A DNA stretch of 64,000 bases from Paenibacillus rigui (lineage in GTDB: Bacteria > Bacillota > Bacilli > Paenibacillales > NBRC-103111): contig NZ_NMQW01000053.1 of assembly GCF_002234615.1 (NCBI RefSeq), forward strand, positions 53,573 through 117,572, written 5' to 3'. The translations under genes and the position numbers were made by a program. Shown here one piece after another: positions 50,299 to 57,979 of the stretch; position 1 is the first letter of the stretch, and every line of letters starts with the position of its first letter. Under the pieces are notes generated by a model, which was not told where the DNA came from, did no database searches, and saw nothing but the letters and a program-made list of their open reading frames with translations.

Positions 50299-50429
50299 GT
50301 AGAAAAAGCAATGATTCACGGGCGTCACTTGCCCAGGTATTTACCGGCGGCAGCGGTAGTCAACTATAGCAGCATGGCCGTACACCGGTATAGTTTCGCG
50401 GGGGACATGGAATTCTACTGGTAATCATT
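50299..50429 (+). ncRNA. Structured leader candidate before the Pot-type purine operon
   Basis: Several helices can form: GGGC/GCCC at 50320-50334, AACTATA (50362-50368) with TATAGTT (50389-50395), and ACCG/CGGT at about 50343-50357. Two long-range pairs cross each other: GTAGAA (50299-50304) with TTCTAC (50413-50418), and AATGATT (50310-50316) with AATCATT (50423-50429). They are either a pseudoknot or mutually exclusive folds, as in a riboswitch. The conserved purine-riboswitch core was not recognised. Whether it is transcribed with the operon is not known, since the promoter could not be placed. Confidence 0.4.
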
Positions 50430-50488
50430 CACATCAAGAGGGGTTCAATGCTTTACAAAACATACTTAACCATTTACTCAGGAGGACG

Positions 50489-51580
50489 ATGAAGATGAAG
50501 AAAAAAATGATGGGCGGCTTGCTTTCCCTATCTCTCGTAGGACTTGCACTCAGCGGCTGTGGAGCGGCTCCGGCGAAGGAGCAGGGCGGATCGGCAGCAA
50601 CAACTCCGGCGCCGAAGGGAGAGCCGACACAGCTGGTCATTTCCACATGGGGCTTCTCGGACGACTTCTTCAAAAAAGAGGTGTATGCGCCTTTTGAGAA
50701 GGAGCATAACGTCAAGATCGTGCTGGAGATCGGCAACAATGCAGAGCGCCTCAACAAGGTGCGTCAAGGCAGCTCGAACGTCGACCTGATCTACTTGTCG
50801 GATTATTACGCGCAGCAGGCGATCGAAGCGGGGCTGTTCGAGAAAATCGACCGCAGCCGCATTCCGAACCTGAAAGATATTTATGATGTGGCCAAAGCGC
50901 CGCTTGGCGAAGACTACGGTCCTGCCTACACCATCGGTCAATTGGGAATTGCCTACAGCCCGAAAGCCGCAGGCAAAGATATCAAGTCCTGGAGCGACCT
51001 GTGGAGTCCGGAGCTTAGCAAGAAGCTGACGATCCCGAACATTACCTCGACGAGCGGTCCGATGATCCTGGATGCGGCGTCGACGGTAGCGGGCAGCACG
51101 TCCTTTGATGCGGATAAAGCTTTTGCCAAAATGAAGGAACTGAACAAAGGCGTCGTGAAATATTACGGCCAAACCTCCGAATTCGTCAACATGTTCGCTC
51201 AAGGCGAAATTGCGGCAGGGCCAATCATGGAAATGTACATGAAGGATCTGAAAGCGGCTGTGCCGGATGCGAAATTCGTATCGCCGTCTGAGGGCGGCTA
51301 TGCCATCATGAACACGGTCAACGTGGTCAAAGGCAGCAAAAACAAGCAGCTGGCGGAAGATTTCATTAACTGGCACCTGAGCAAGGAAGTGCAGGAGAAA
51401 TCCGCTAAGGCGAAGATCGACTCTCCGGTCAATACGACGCTTCAGCTGTCCGCAGAGGAATCCCAAGGCATCACGTACGGTAAAGACGTCGTCAGCAAGC
51501 TTCGCAAGCTGGATATGAAATTCGTCAACCAGAACCTCAAAGGCTGGATTGACCGTTGGAATAAAGAAGTAACCCAATAA
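50489..51580 (+). CDS. Pot-type ABC transporter, lipoprotein substrate-binding protein
   Basis: This 363-residue lipoprotein has the lipobox ALSGC at about residues 20-24. The mature domain resembles the PotD/PotF group (TQLVISTWGFSDDFFKKEVYAPFEKEHNVKI, then NVDLIYLSDYYAQQAIEAGLFEKID, and APLGEDYGPAYTIGQLGIAYSP). The group takes polyamines, 2-aminoethylphosphonate or thiamine-like ligands. Here the operon also encodes a nucleoside hydrolase and an adenine deaminase, so a purine nucleoside or base is the most likely ligand (inference). AGGAGGACG precedes ATG 50489. Confidence 0.85.
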   Translation: MKMKKKMMGGLLSLSLVGLALSGCGAAPAKEQGGSAATTPAPKGEPTQLVISTWGFSDDFFKKEVYAPFEKEHNVKIVLEIGNNAERLNKVRQGSSNVDLIYLSDYYAQQAIEAGLFEKIDRSRIPNLKDIYDVAKAPLGEDYGPAYTIGQLGIAYSPKAAGKDIKSWSDLWSPELSKKLTIPNITSTSGPMILDAASTVAGSTSFDADKAFAKMKELNKGVVKYYGQTSEFVNMFAQGEIAAGPIMEMYMKDLKAAVPDAKFVSPSEGGYAIMNTVNVVKGSKNKQLAEDFINWHLSKEVQEKSAKAKIDSPVNTTLQLSAEESQGITYGKDVVSKLRKLDMKFVNQNLKGWIDRWNKEVTQ

Positions 51581-51612
51581 TTCGAGCTTAGAACGTTAGG
51601 CTACGCACGAGG

Positions 51613-51661
51613 ACAAGGGCATATCGCACGCTAAACCGGCATGTGTCCTTGTTTTCTTTTT
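51613..51661 (+). terminator. Intra-operon terminator/attenuator
   Basis: ACAAGGGCATAT (51613-51624) pairs with ATGTGTCCTTGT (51641-51652), two wobbles, followed by TTTCTTTTT. It lies between the binding-protein gene and the rest of the operon. Confidence 0.7.
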
Positions 51662-51687
51662 GAGTGGAGCTGGAGGAGGGGTGGACT

Positions 51688-52623
51688 GTGAATACAAAGA
51701 AAGTCATTCTCGATGTCGATACGGGGGTGGATGATGCGCTGGGTATTCTTCTGGCCGTGAAAAGCGGACGGATGGACATCCTTGGGATCACCACGGTGAA
51801 CGGGAACGTCTCACTGGAGCAGGCAACGCTGAATACACGCAAAATATTGCAGCTGCTGAATGTGACTGACAGCATCCCTGTCGTTCCCGGCGCTGCGAAG
51901 CCGTTGATGCGGTCGTCATACTTCGAGCACCGGGTGCATGGGCAGGATGGGCTCGGCGGGGCGCTGCGCGACATGCCTGTTGCCGTGAAGCCGGCAGAGG
52001 GACATGCTGTCGATTTCATCATCGATCGGGTAAGCCGAGCGCCGGGCGAGGTAACGCTTGTGATGACGGGACCGCTGACCAATCTCGCGATCGCCGTGGT
52101 GAAATACCCGGAGCTTGTGCAGCAGGTGAAGGAAGTCATTTTCATGGGCGGTGTCGCGGGCAACTTCGGCAATGTGACACCGGTTGCTGAATATAACATG
52201 TACGTCGATCCGGAGGCGGCCAAGATTGTGCTGCACGCCGGCTTTCCGCTGCTGACGATGGTCGGGCTGGACGTCACGCGGCAGGCGCTTCTGGCGGATG
52301 AGCATATCCGCGAGCTCGGCGATACGCCGATCGGGCGTTATGTGGCGGAAAGCACGCAGGATTATATGAAGCGCTATTCCGAACGCAACGGCGTCCGTGC
52401 TTGTGCGCTGCATGATCCTCTCGCAGTGGGCGTCGCCCTGAGCAAGGAGCTGGTCACGACCCGGCATTACTACGTGGACGTGGAGACGAGAAGCGACCTG
52501 TGCGATGGGCAGACGGTATGCGACTTCCAGAGCCGGCTGGGCCAGAAGCCCAATGTCCAGGTGTGCATGGAAGTGGATGCCGGGGCTTTTCTCCGATTGT
52601 TTGTCGATACGCTGCGAGTATAG
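51688..52623 (+). CDS. Nucleoside hydrolase (IUNH family)
   Basis: This 311-residue enzyme splits ribonucleosides into base and ribose. The Ca2+-binding motif at the N-terminus is VILDVDTGVDDALGILLA (Asp9, Asp11, Asp15, Asp16), followed by TTVNGNVSLEQATLNT. TGPLTNLAIAVVKYPEL, the FMGGVAGNFGNVTPVAEYNMYVDPEAA block and the late ALHDPLAVGVAL carry the remaining metal and substrate residues. GTG 51688 follows AGGAGGGG at seven bases. It lies inside an ABC transporter operon between the binding protein and permeases, which points to imported nucleosides as substrates. Confidence 0.92.
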   Translation: MNTKKVILDVDTGVDDALGILLAVKSGRMDILGITTVNGNVSLEQATLNTRKILQLLNVTDSIPVVPGAAKPLMRSSYFEHRVHGQDGLGGALRDMPVAVKPAEGHAVDFIIDRVSRAPGEVTLVMTGPLTNLAIAVVKYPELVQQVKEVIFMGGVAGNFGNVTPVAEYNMYVDPEAAKIVLHAGFPLLTMVGLDVTRQALLADEHIRELGDTPIGRYVAESTQDYMKRYSERNGVRACALHDPLAVGVALSKELVTTRHYYVDVETRSDLCDGQTVCDFQSRLGQKPNVQVCMEVDAGAFLRLFVDTLRV

Positions 52624-52653
52624 CCATCTTGAAAGGAACAGGAGAAACATGAC

Positions 52654-53475
52654 ATGAAAAGTAAGTATATCGCTTTGTTGCTGCTGCCGGGCTTGCTGTT
52701 CCTGGCGGCGTTCATGGTGATCCCGATCCTGCTGACGATAGGTTCGACCTTTTTCCAGGGCGGGCGGTTCACCCTTGAGGGCTATCTGCATTTTTTCAAA
52801 GATCCGTATTTCTTGAAAATATTGTTGACGACGCTGCGCGTCAGTCTCGTTACGACGATTTTGTGTATTGCCGTCGGGTTTCCCGTGTCGTATTACATTT
52901 CCAAGCAGGGGCCCCGGTTGAAGGGGATTTTGCTGGCGCTGGCGATCTTTCCGCTGCTGACCAGCTCGGTCGTCCGGTCGTTCAGCTGGATGATCATTCT
53001 TGGTAAAAAAGGGCTGCTCAACAACACGCTGCTCACGATCGGGCTCATTCGGGAGCCGATGGATATTTTGTACACGCCGACGGCGATGATGATTGGTCTT
53101 ATTCATTTGTTTTTGCCGCTCATTATTATTACTTTGGTCGGTGTCATGGAGAATATCGACCCGGACCTCATTAAAGCTGCGGAAAGCCTGGGTGCGAGCA
53201 AGTTCAGCGCTTTTTGCAAAATCATCGTACCGCTCAGCGTGCCCGGTCTCATTATCGGGAGCATTCTGGTGTTTGTCGGCAGCCTGACGGCTTATACGAC
53301 GCCGGCTTTGCTTGGAGGGAAGCAGAGGGTCATCTCCACCTTCCTGTACCAGAACGCCATTACACTGAATGATTGGTATTTGGCTTCGGTGATTGCGACG
53401 ATTATGATCGTCATTACATTCGTCGTCATTGCGCTGATGAACAAACTGGCTGCGAAACTAAATCCGGGAGGGTAG
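52654..53475 (+). CDS. Pot-type ABC transporter permease (PotB-like)
   Basis: This 273-residue permease has six membrane helices, starting with YIALLLLPGLLFLAAFMVIPILL. The EAA loop is DLIKAAESLGASKFSAFCKIIVPLSVPGLI. FPLLTSSVVRSFSWMIILGKKG is characteristic of PotB-type subunits. AAAGGAACAGGAG precedes ATG 52654. It is followed after 5 bases by its partner permease. Confidence 0.9.
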   Translation: MKSKYIALLLLPGLLFLAAFMVIPILLTIGSTFFQGGRFTLEGYLHFFKDPYFLKILLTTLRVSLVTTILCIAVGFPVSYYISKQGPRLKGILLALAIFPLLTSSVVRSFSWMIILGKKGLLNNTLLTIGLIREPMDILYTPTAMMIGLIHLFLPLIIITLVGVMENIDPDLIKAAESLGASKFSAFCKIIVPLSVPGLIIGSILVFVGSLTAYTTPALLGGKQRVISTFLYQNAITLNDWYLASVIATIMIVITFVVIALMNKLAAKLNPGG

Positions 53476-53480
53476 AACGT

Positions 53481-54269
53481 ATGCAGGAAAAAAATCGGGG
53501 ATTAGGCCTGTTTACGCTTCTGGTCTATTTGTTTTTGCTGGGTCCGCTGCTGATTATTGCTGTTGCTTCCTTTGAACCGAGCAGCGTATTGAAATTTCCG
53601 CCGACAGGCTTTTCGTTGAAGTGGTACCACAACATTTTGGAAGTGACGATGTTTCTGAAGACGTTCAAGACGTCCATCGTCGTCTCGCTGATCGGCAATC
53701 TGCTGGCGCTCTTGATCGGCGTTCCGGCCGCTTACGCGCTGAGCCGCTTTCAATTCAAGGGCAAGGATGCGTTGAATGCGATCTTTATTTCTCCGGTGCT
53801 CATTCCCGGGATTGTGCTTGGCTTTACGATGCTCAGATACCTTATTGTCGCGTATCAGCTGCCGATCTATGCGGCGCTGCTGATCGGACACACCGTGATT
53901 ATGCTGCCTTTCATTATCCGCGTGATCGCGTCGAGCCTGGCGAACTTCGATTTTGCCGTCGAGGAGGCGGCTTTGAGCTTGGGTGCAGGTCAGCTGGAAA
54001 CGTTCTTCAAGGTGGTCCTGCCGAATATCAAATCGGGGATTATTGCAGCGGTGCTGATTGCGTTTCTGGAGTCGTTCAACAACGTGGACATTTCCGTCTT
54101 CATGACCGGACCGGGTGTCAGTACGCTGCCGATTCAAATGCTGACGTATGTCGAAAATCATTTTGATCCGACGATTGCCGGGATCTCGGTGCTGCTGATG
54201 ATCTTCACGGGCATCTTCATGTTCATTATTGAACGGCTGATGGGATTGTCCTACTTTACCAAACGATAA
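53481..54269 (+). CDS. Pot-type ABC transporter permease (PotC-like)
   Basis: This 262-residue permease has six helices and the EAA loop FAVEEAALSLGAGQLETFFKVVLPNIKSGI. The beginning LLGPLLIIAVASFEPSSVLKFPPTGFSLKWY is typical of PotC. GGGAGGG lies before ATG 53481. It probably forms a heterodimer with the preceding permease. Confidence 0.9.
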   Translation: MQEKNRGLGLFTLLVYLFLLGPLLIIAVASFEPSSVLKFPPTGFSLKWYHNILEVTMFLKTFKTSIVVSLIGNLLALLIGVPAAYALSRFQFKGKDALNAIFISPVLIPGIVLGFTMLRYLIVAYQLPIYAALLIGHTVIMLPFIIRVIASSLANFDFAVEEAALSLGAGQLETFFKVVLPNIKSGIIAAVLIAFLESFNNVDISVFMTGPGVSTLPIQMLTYVENHFDPTIAGISVLLMIFTGIFMFIIERLMGLSYFTKR

Positions 54270-54289
54270 CGATAACGGAGGCTTTCGAC

Positions 54290-55351
54290 ATGGCATTGCT
54301 TACTTTGGAAAATATATCGGTTGCCTATGACCAGAACTATATATTGAAAGACTTCAACCTGAGCGTGGAAAAAGGAAGCCTGATCTCGCTGCTCGGTCCG
54401 AGCGGCTGCGGCAAAACAACGACGCTTCGCCTTATCGCCGGCTTCCTGGAGGCGAAGGACGGCCGCTTCGCGCTGAACGGCAAGGACTACACGCGGGTGC
54501 CGGTCAATAAACGGAACTTCGGCTTCGTGTTCCAAAGCTATGCGCTGTTCCCGCATTTGTCCGTGTACGATAATGTGGCGTTCGGCCTGCGTCTGCGCAA
54601 GGTGAACGACAAGGACATTGCGCTGCGTGTTGGCAAAATTCTGGAAACCGTCAGTCTCGCCGGCTTCGAGAAAAGGTTCCCGAAGGAGCTGTCCGGGGGT
54701 CAAAGACAGCGTGTTGCGATTGCCCGCGCGCTCGTTATCGAGCCGGATCTGCTGCTGTTTGACGAGCCGCTCAGCAATCTGGACGCGAACCTGCGCGTGA
54801 ATATGCGGGTGGAAATCCGCCGTATCCAGCAGGAGCTGGGGATTACGACTGTTTACGTATCCCATGACCAAGAGGAATGCTTCTCTATCTCGGATCAGGT
54901 GGCAATCATGAATAAGGGGATCATCGAGCAGCTGGACCGCCCGTCTACCATCTTCAAATACCCGAAGACGGAATTCGTGGCGCGGTTTATCGGGTTCAAC
55001 AATTTTATTGAGTTTGATCAAAGGCAGGAAAACGGCGCGGACATTGAGCTGAAGGTGAAGGATTATACCTTTTATGCAGCCAAGCATCCGGGGAAAGCGG
55101 AGCAAAGCGGCCGGAAGGGCGCGCTGCGTCCGGATGATCTGGTGATTGGCACGCCGCAGGAGCTGGAAACGGGACCGAACCGTCTGACAGGCCGCGTAAA
55201 GGTAAGCACCTTCCTCGGAAGAAGCTACCAGTATGTCGTTGAGACGGAGCTGGGGGATTTTACAGTGAACAAGGAAATGGAGCTGCCTTATGCAAGCGGG
55301 CAGGAAGTGCGTCTGTTGTTCCCTGCCGAAAAGCTGGTGCTTGTGGATTAA
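54290..55351 (+). CDS. Pot-type ABC transporter ATPase
   Basis: This 353-residue ATPase has Walker A LLGPSGCGKTTTLRL, the Q-loop FVFQSYALFPHLSV, the signature LSGGQRQRVAIARA, Walker B LLLFDEPLSNLD and the H-loop VYVSHDQEE. A C-terminal TOBE-like domain of about 115 residues (GRKGALRPDDLVIG, RVKVSTFLGRSYQYVVE) follows, as in PotA and FbpC. Unlike the sugar importers in this window, this transporter brings its own ATPase. GGAGG precedes ATG 54290. Confidence 0.92.
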   Translation: MALLTLENISVAYDQNYILKDFNLSVEKGSLISLLGPSGCGKTTTLRLIAGFLEAKDGRFALNGKDYTRVPVNKRNFGFVFQSYALFPHLSVYDNVAFGLRLRKVNDKDIALRVGKILETVSLAGFEKRFPKELSGGQRQRVAIARALVIEPDLLLFDEPLSNLDANLRVNMRVEIRRIQQELGITTVYVSHDQEECFSISDQVAIMNKGIIEQLDRPSTIFKYPKTEFVARFIGFNNFIEFDQRQENGADIELKVKDYTFYAAKHPGKAEQSGRKGALRPDDLVIGTPQELETGPNRLTGRVKVSTFLGRSYQYVVETELGDFTVNKEMELPYASGQEVRLLFPAEKLVLVD

Positions 55352-55400
55352 GGTGAGGTGCTGAACTTTGGCGCTAGCGTACTTGGGAGGTGCAGACATC

Positions 55401-57107
55401 ATGCGCGTGGATTTATTAATCAAGCGGGTTCGCATTTATAACAGTTATTTCAAACGATTTACCGAAGGCAACGCAGCGATCCTTGATGGCAAGTTTTTGT
55501 ATATCGGGGAGCGTGGGGAAGAAAGCTTCGAGGCGGCAGAGATGCTGGACGGGCAGGGCAGGTATTTGCTTCCCGGTCTGGTCGACATTCATCTGCACAT
55601 TGAGAGTACGATGGTGACGCCGGCGACGTTCTCGCACGGACTGATTCAGAACGGCGTGACGACGATCGTGCCGGAGCCGCATGAGATGGCCAACGTGTTC
55701 GGGTTGGACGGAGTGAAGCAGATGATTCAGGCGAGCCGGGATTGCGTAGCGGATATGTTCTACGCGATTCCAAGCTCGGTGCCTGCGACATCGATGGAAA
55801 CGACCGGAGGCTCGATCGAGATTGAGGATTTGGATGAGCTGCTCCGGACCGAGCGCATCCAATGCCTCGGCGAAATTATGAACTACGTGGACGTAATCAC
55901 AGACCCGGATTGTAAGACGAATCGGATTTTGCGGCACATTCAGGAGCATTACCCGCATCTCATTATTGAGGGTCATGTGCCGAAGCTGCTCGACCTCGAT
56001 TTGCATCGTATCATCTATAGCGGCGTCGATTCAGATCATACGCATCAATCGATCGAAGGAATGGAAGCGCGGATCGCAGCGGGTATGTTCATTGAGATTC
56101 AGGAGAAGTCCATGACGCCGGAGGTCATGAAGTATTTAATCGAGCAGGACGTGTCGGAGCATTTCTGCTTTGTGACCGACGATGTGATGGCCGATTCGTT
56201 TCAGCGCCGCGGGCATCTCAATCATATCGTTCGCAAGGCCATATCGATGGGGATGGCGCCGGAGCAAGCGATTTATGCGTCGACGTTCACGCCCGCCCGC
56301 CGGATGCGGATGTATGACCGCGGCGTCATTGCCCCTGGCAAAATCGCCGACTTCCTGCTTGTGTCCGAGCTGGAGCAGCTGGCGATCGATCAGGTGTATA
56401 AGCAAGGGCGTAAGGTATACGATACGGCCGAGTCTTATGAGCCGGCCGTGAGCCAAGGGGCGTTCCCGGCGCATTATTATGAGAGCGTGAAGCTGCCGCT
56501 TCTGACAGAGGCGGACTTCAACGTAGCCGTCGAAGCGGAGGATGGGCGCCATGCTGCCCGCGTCATGCTGGTGAAGGACGGCTCGACCTTCACGGAGGAG
56601 CATCACGCCGACGTGGAGGTGCAGGGCGGACAGTTGCGCTGGCAGGACAGCGGCTTCGGCCTGATCGCGACGTTCGAGCGCTACGGCAAAGGCGGCAGCC
56701 GCGCCTACGGCTTGATCGGCGGCGATACGATCCAGCGGGGAGCGGTGGCGACGACGTATTCGCACGACAACCACAACCTGCTCGTTGTGGGGCATAGTGC
56801 CGCCGATATGCAGCTCGCCGCCAATGAGGTGATCAAGCACCAAGGCGGGTTTTGCGTGGTGGAGGATGGCAAGATCCTCGCCTTTCTGCACCTGCCGGTT
56901 GGCGGTATCCTGACCGAGGCGCCGCTCTCGGAGACGGCAGCTGTGGTTGAACAGCTGTGCCAGGCGATGTTCTCGCTCGGCTACAAGCACTACAACCCGA
57001 TCATGTCGATCAGCACCCATTCGCTGCCGGTCAGTCCGGCGTTGAAGATTACCGATCATGGCCTCATCCTGGTGAATGAGGGCCGGGTTGTGCCGTTGCT
57101 GGTTTAA
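55401..57107 (+). CDS. ade: Adenine deaminase
   Basis: This 568-residue metal enzyme converts adenine to hypoxanthine. The metal-binding segment LLPGLVDIHLHIESTMVTP is near residue 65, followed by VTTIVPEPHEMANVFG, GHVPKLLD, the SGVDSDHTHQS block, CFVTDDVMAD and ASTFTPARRM. The C-terminal part includes SHDNHNLLVVGHSAADM. It is slightly shorter than or close to Bacillus Ade. ATG 55401 has GGGAGGTG upstream; a TTG 33 bases earlier with AAGGTGAGG is the alternative. It is last in the operon, so imported adenine, or adenine released by the nucleoside hydrolase, would be deaminated here. Confidence 0.92.
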   Translation: MRVDLLIKRVRIYNSYFKRFTEGNAAILDGKFLYIGERGEESFEAAEMLDGQGRYLLPGLVDIHLHIESTMVTPATFSHGLIQNGVTTIVPEPHEMANVFGLDGVKQMIQASRDCVADMFYAIPSSVPATSMETTGGSIEIEDLDELLRTERIQCLGEIMNYVDVITDPDCKTNRILRHIQEHYPHLIIEGHVPKLLDLDLHRIIYSGVDSDHTHQSIEGMEARIAAGMFIEIQEKSMTPEVMKYLIEQDVSEHFCFVTDDVMADSFQRRGHLNHIVRKAISMGMAPEQAIYASTFTPARRMRMYDRGVIAPGKIADFLLVSELEQLAIDQVYKQGRKVYDTAESYEPAVSQGAFPAHYYESVKLPLLTEADFNVAVEAEDGRHAARVMLVKDGSTFTEEHHADVEVQGGQLRWQDSGFGLIATFERYGKGGSRAYGLIGGDTIQRGAVATTYSHDNHNLLVVGHSAADMQLAANEVIKHQGGFCVVEDGKILAFLHLPVGGILTEAPLSETAAVVEQLCQAMFSLGYKHYNPIMSISTHSLPVSPALKITDHGLILVNEGRVVPLLV

Positions 57108-57160
57108 GAGGTTTATGCGTTCGGAAGCCGTGAGCTGGATGCAGCGGATGAAGAATGAGT

Positions 57161-57216
57161 AAGGTCGTGCCTTGCGCCGGAACCATGGTTCCGGCGGAGG
57201 GTGCGGCCTTTTTTTG
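57161..57216 (+). terminator. Terminator of the purine operon
   Basis: CGCCGGAACC pairs with GGTTCCGGCG, extended by GG.CG..CC/GG..GCG.CC pairs, followed by TTTTTTT. Confidence 0.9.
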
Positions 57217-57392
57217 TTTAGGGCGAGGGCGGTGATACCGCCAGCTCGATGGCCCTTACCCCGCCGGGATAACTCAAGGTTAAATGGAAATCAAACTACT
57301 TTCTAAGGATAAGAGGACCGTTTTTGAGACAACCCGTGATACTTCTGTTATTCATGCACACAATATGGATGAAACGATGCCCCTCCTACAAA
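57217..57392. other. Gene-free stretch before the MarR promoter
   Basis: No gene or clear element is seen in this 176-base stretch, except that it becomes AT-rich towards the promoter. Confidence 0.4.
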
Positions 57393-57422
57393 TTGACAAC
57401 GTTCAATGCTAATGCATATAAT
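57393..57422 (+). promoter_or_regulatory. Consensus sigma-A promoter of the MarR-ABC operon
   Basis: TTGACA (57393-57398) and TATAAT (57417-57422), both consensus hexamers, have an 18-base spacer. Confidence 0.85.
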
Positions 57423-57436
57423 TATATTACTAAATA

Positions 57437-57466
57437 ATTAGTTAACCTATATATTAGTTGACCTAT
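57437..57466. promoter_or_regulatory. Direct-repeat operator candidate for the MarR regulator
   Basis: ATTAGTTAACCTAT (57437-57450) and ATTAGTTGACCTAT (57453-57466) repeat with a 16-base period, just downstream of the expected transcription start. Repressor bound here would block the operon. Confidence 0.65.
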
Positions 57467-57487
57467 GTAAAATGGGAGGTGGATTGG

Positions 57488-57979
57488 ATGGGAGGAGACA
57501 TGAACCCTGCAGCACAGGAGCTGATGCGGGCTTTCCGGCAGTTTGGCCGGGCTTCCTGGCAGCACAGGTCGGTAGACGGGATGAAATCCAGCGAAATGAT
57601 GACTTTATTTTGCATCAGAAGACATATGAAGCCTGACAGCTCGGGGATGAAGGTGTCTGAGATCAGCGGCCTGCTGCAGGTGACTTCCCCGACGGTGACG
57701 CAGATGATCAATAGCATGGAGGAGCAGGGCTTGGTGGAGCGGGCGATGGACCCGTCCGACCGTCGGGCGGTCCGCGTCAAGCTGACGGACAAAGGGGAAC
57801 AGCTTGCAGCCAAAATGTCGGAAACGATGTCGGCATCGTTTAATGGGTTGGTGGAGCATCTCGGTGAGGAGCAAAGCCGCCAGCTGGCGGTGCTGCTGAA
57901 TAAGGCGTGCGAATATTACGATGGGAACCCGCTGAAACCGAAAGATGCTTCCGGATCGAACGGAGGTGGCGAGGAATGA
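57488..57979 (+). CDS. MarR family transcriptional regulator
   Basis: This 163-residue regulator has a winged helix KVSEISGLLQVTSPTVTQMINSMEEQGLVERAMDPSDRRAVRVKLTDKG, with the wing DPSDRRAV typical of MarR. GGGAGGTGG lies six bases before ATG 57488; a second ATG at 57500 also has GGAGGAG. It overlaps the first ABC gene by four bases (ATGA), so the regulator and exporter are one unit. It probably represses the operon and is released by a drug that the exporter removes. Confidence 0.9.
   Translation: MGGDMNPAAQELMRAFRQFGRASWQHRSVDGMKSSEMMTLFCIRRHMKPDSSGMKVSEISGLLQVTSPTVTQMINSMEEQGLVERAMDPSDRRAVRVKLTDKGEQLAAKMSETMSASFNGLVEHLGEEQSRQLAVLLNKACEYYDGNPLKPKDASGSNGGGEE

Noticed and set aside
54251..55435. 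394-codon minus-strand frame opposite the Pot ATPase
   Set aside because: Shadow of a clear plus-strand ATPase with all motifs; composition lacks protein-like patterns.
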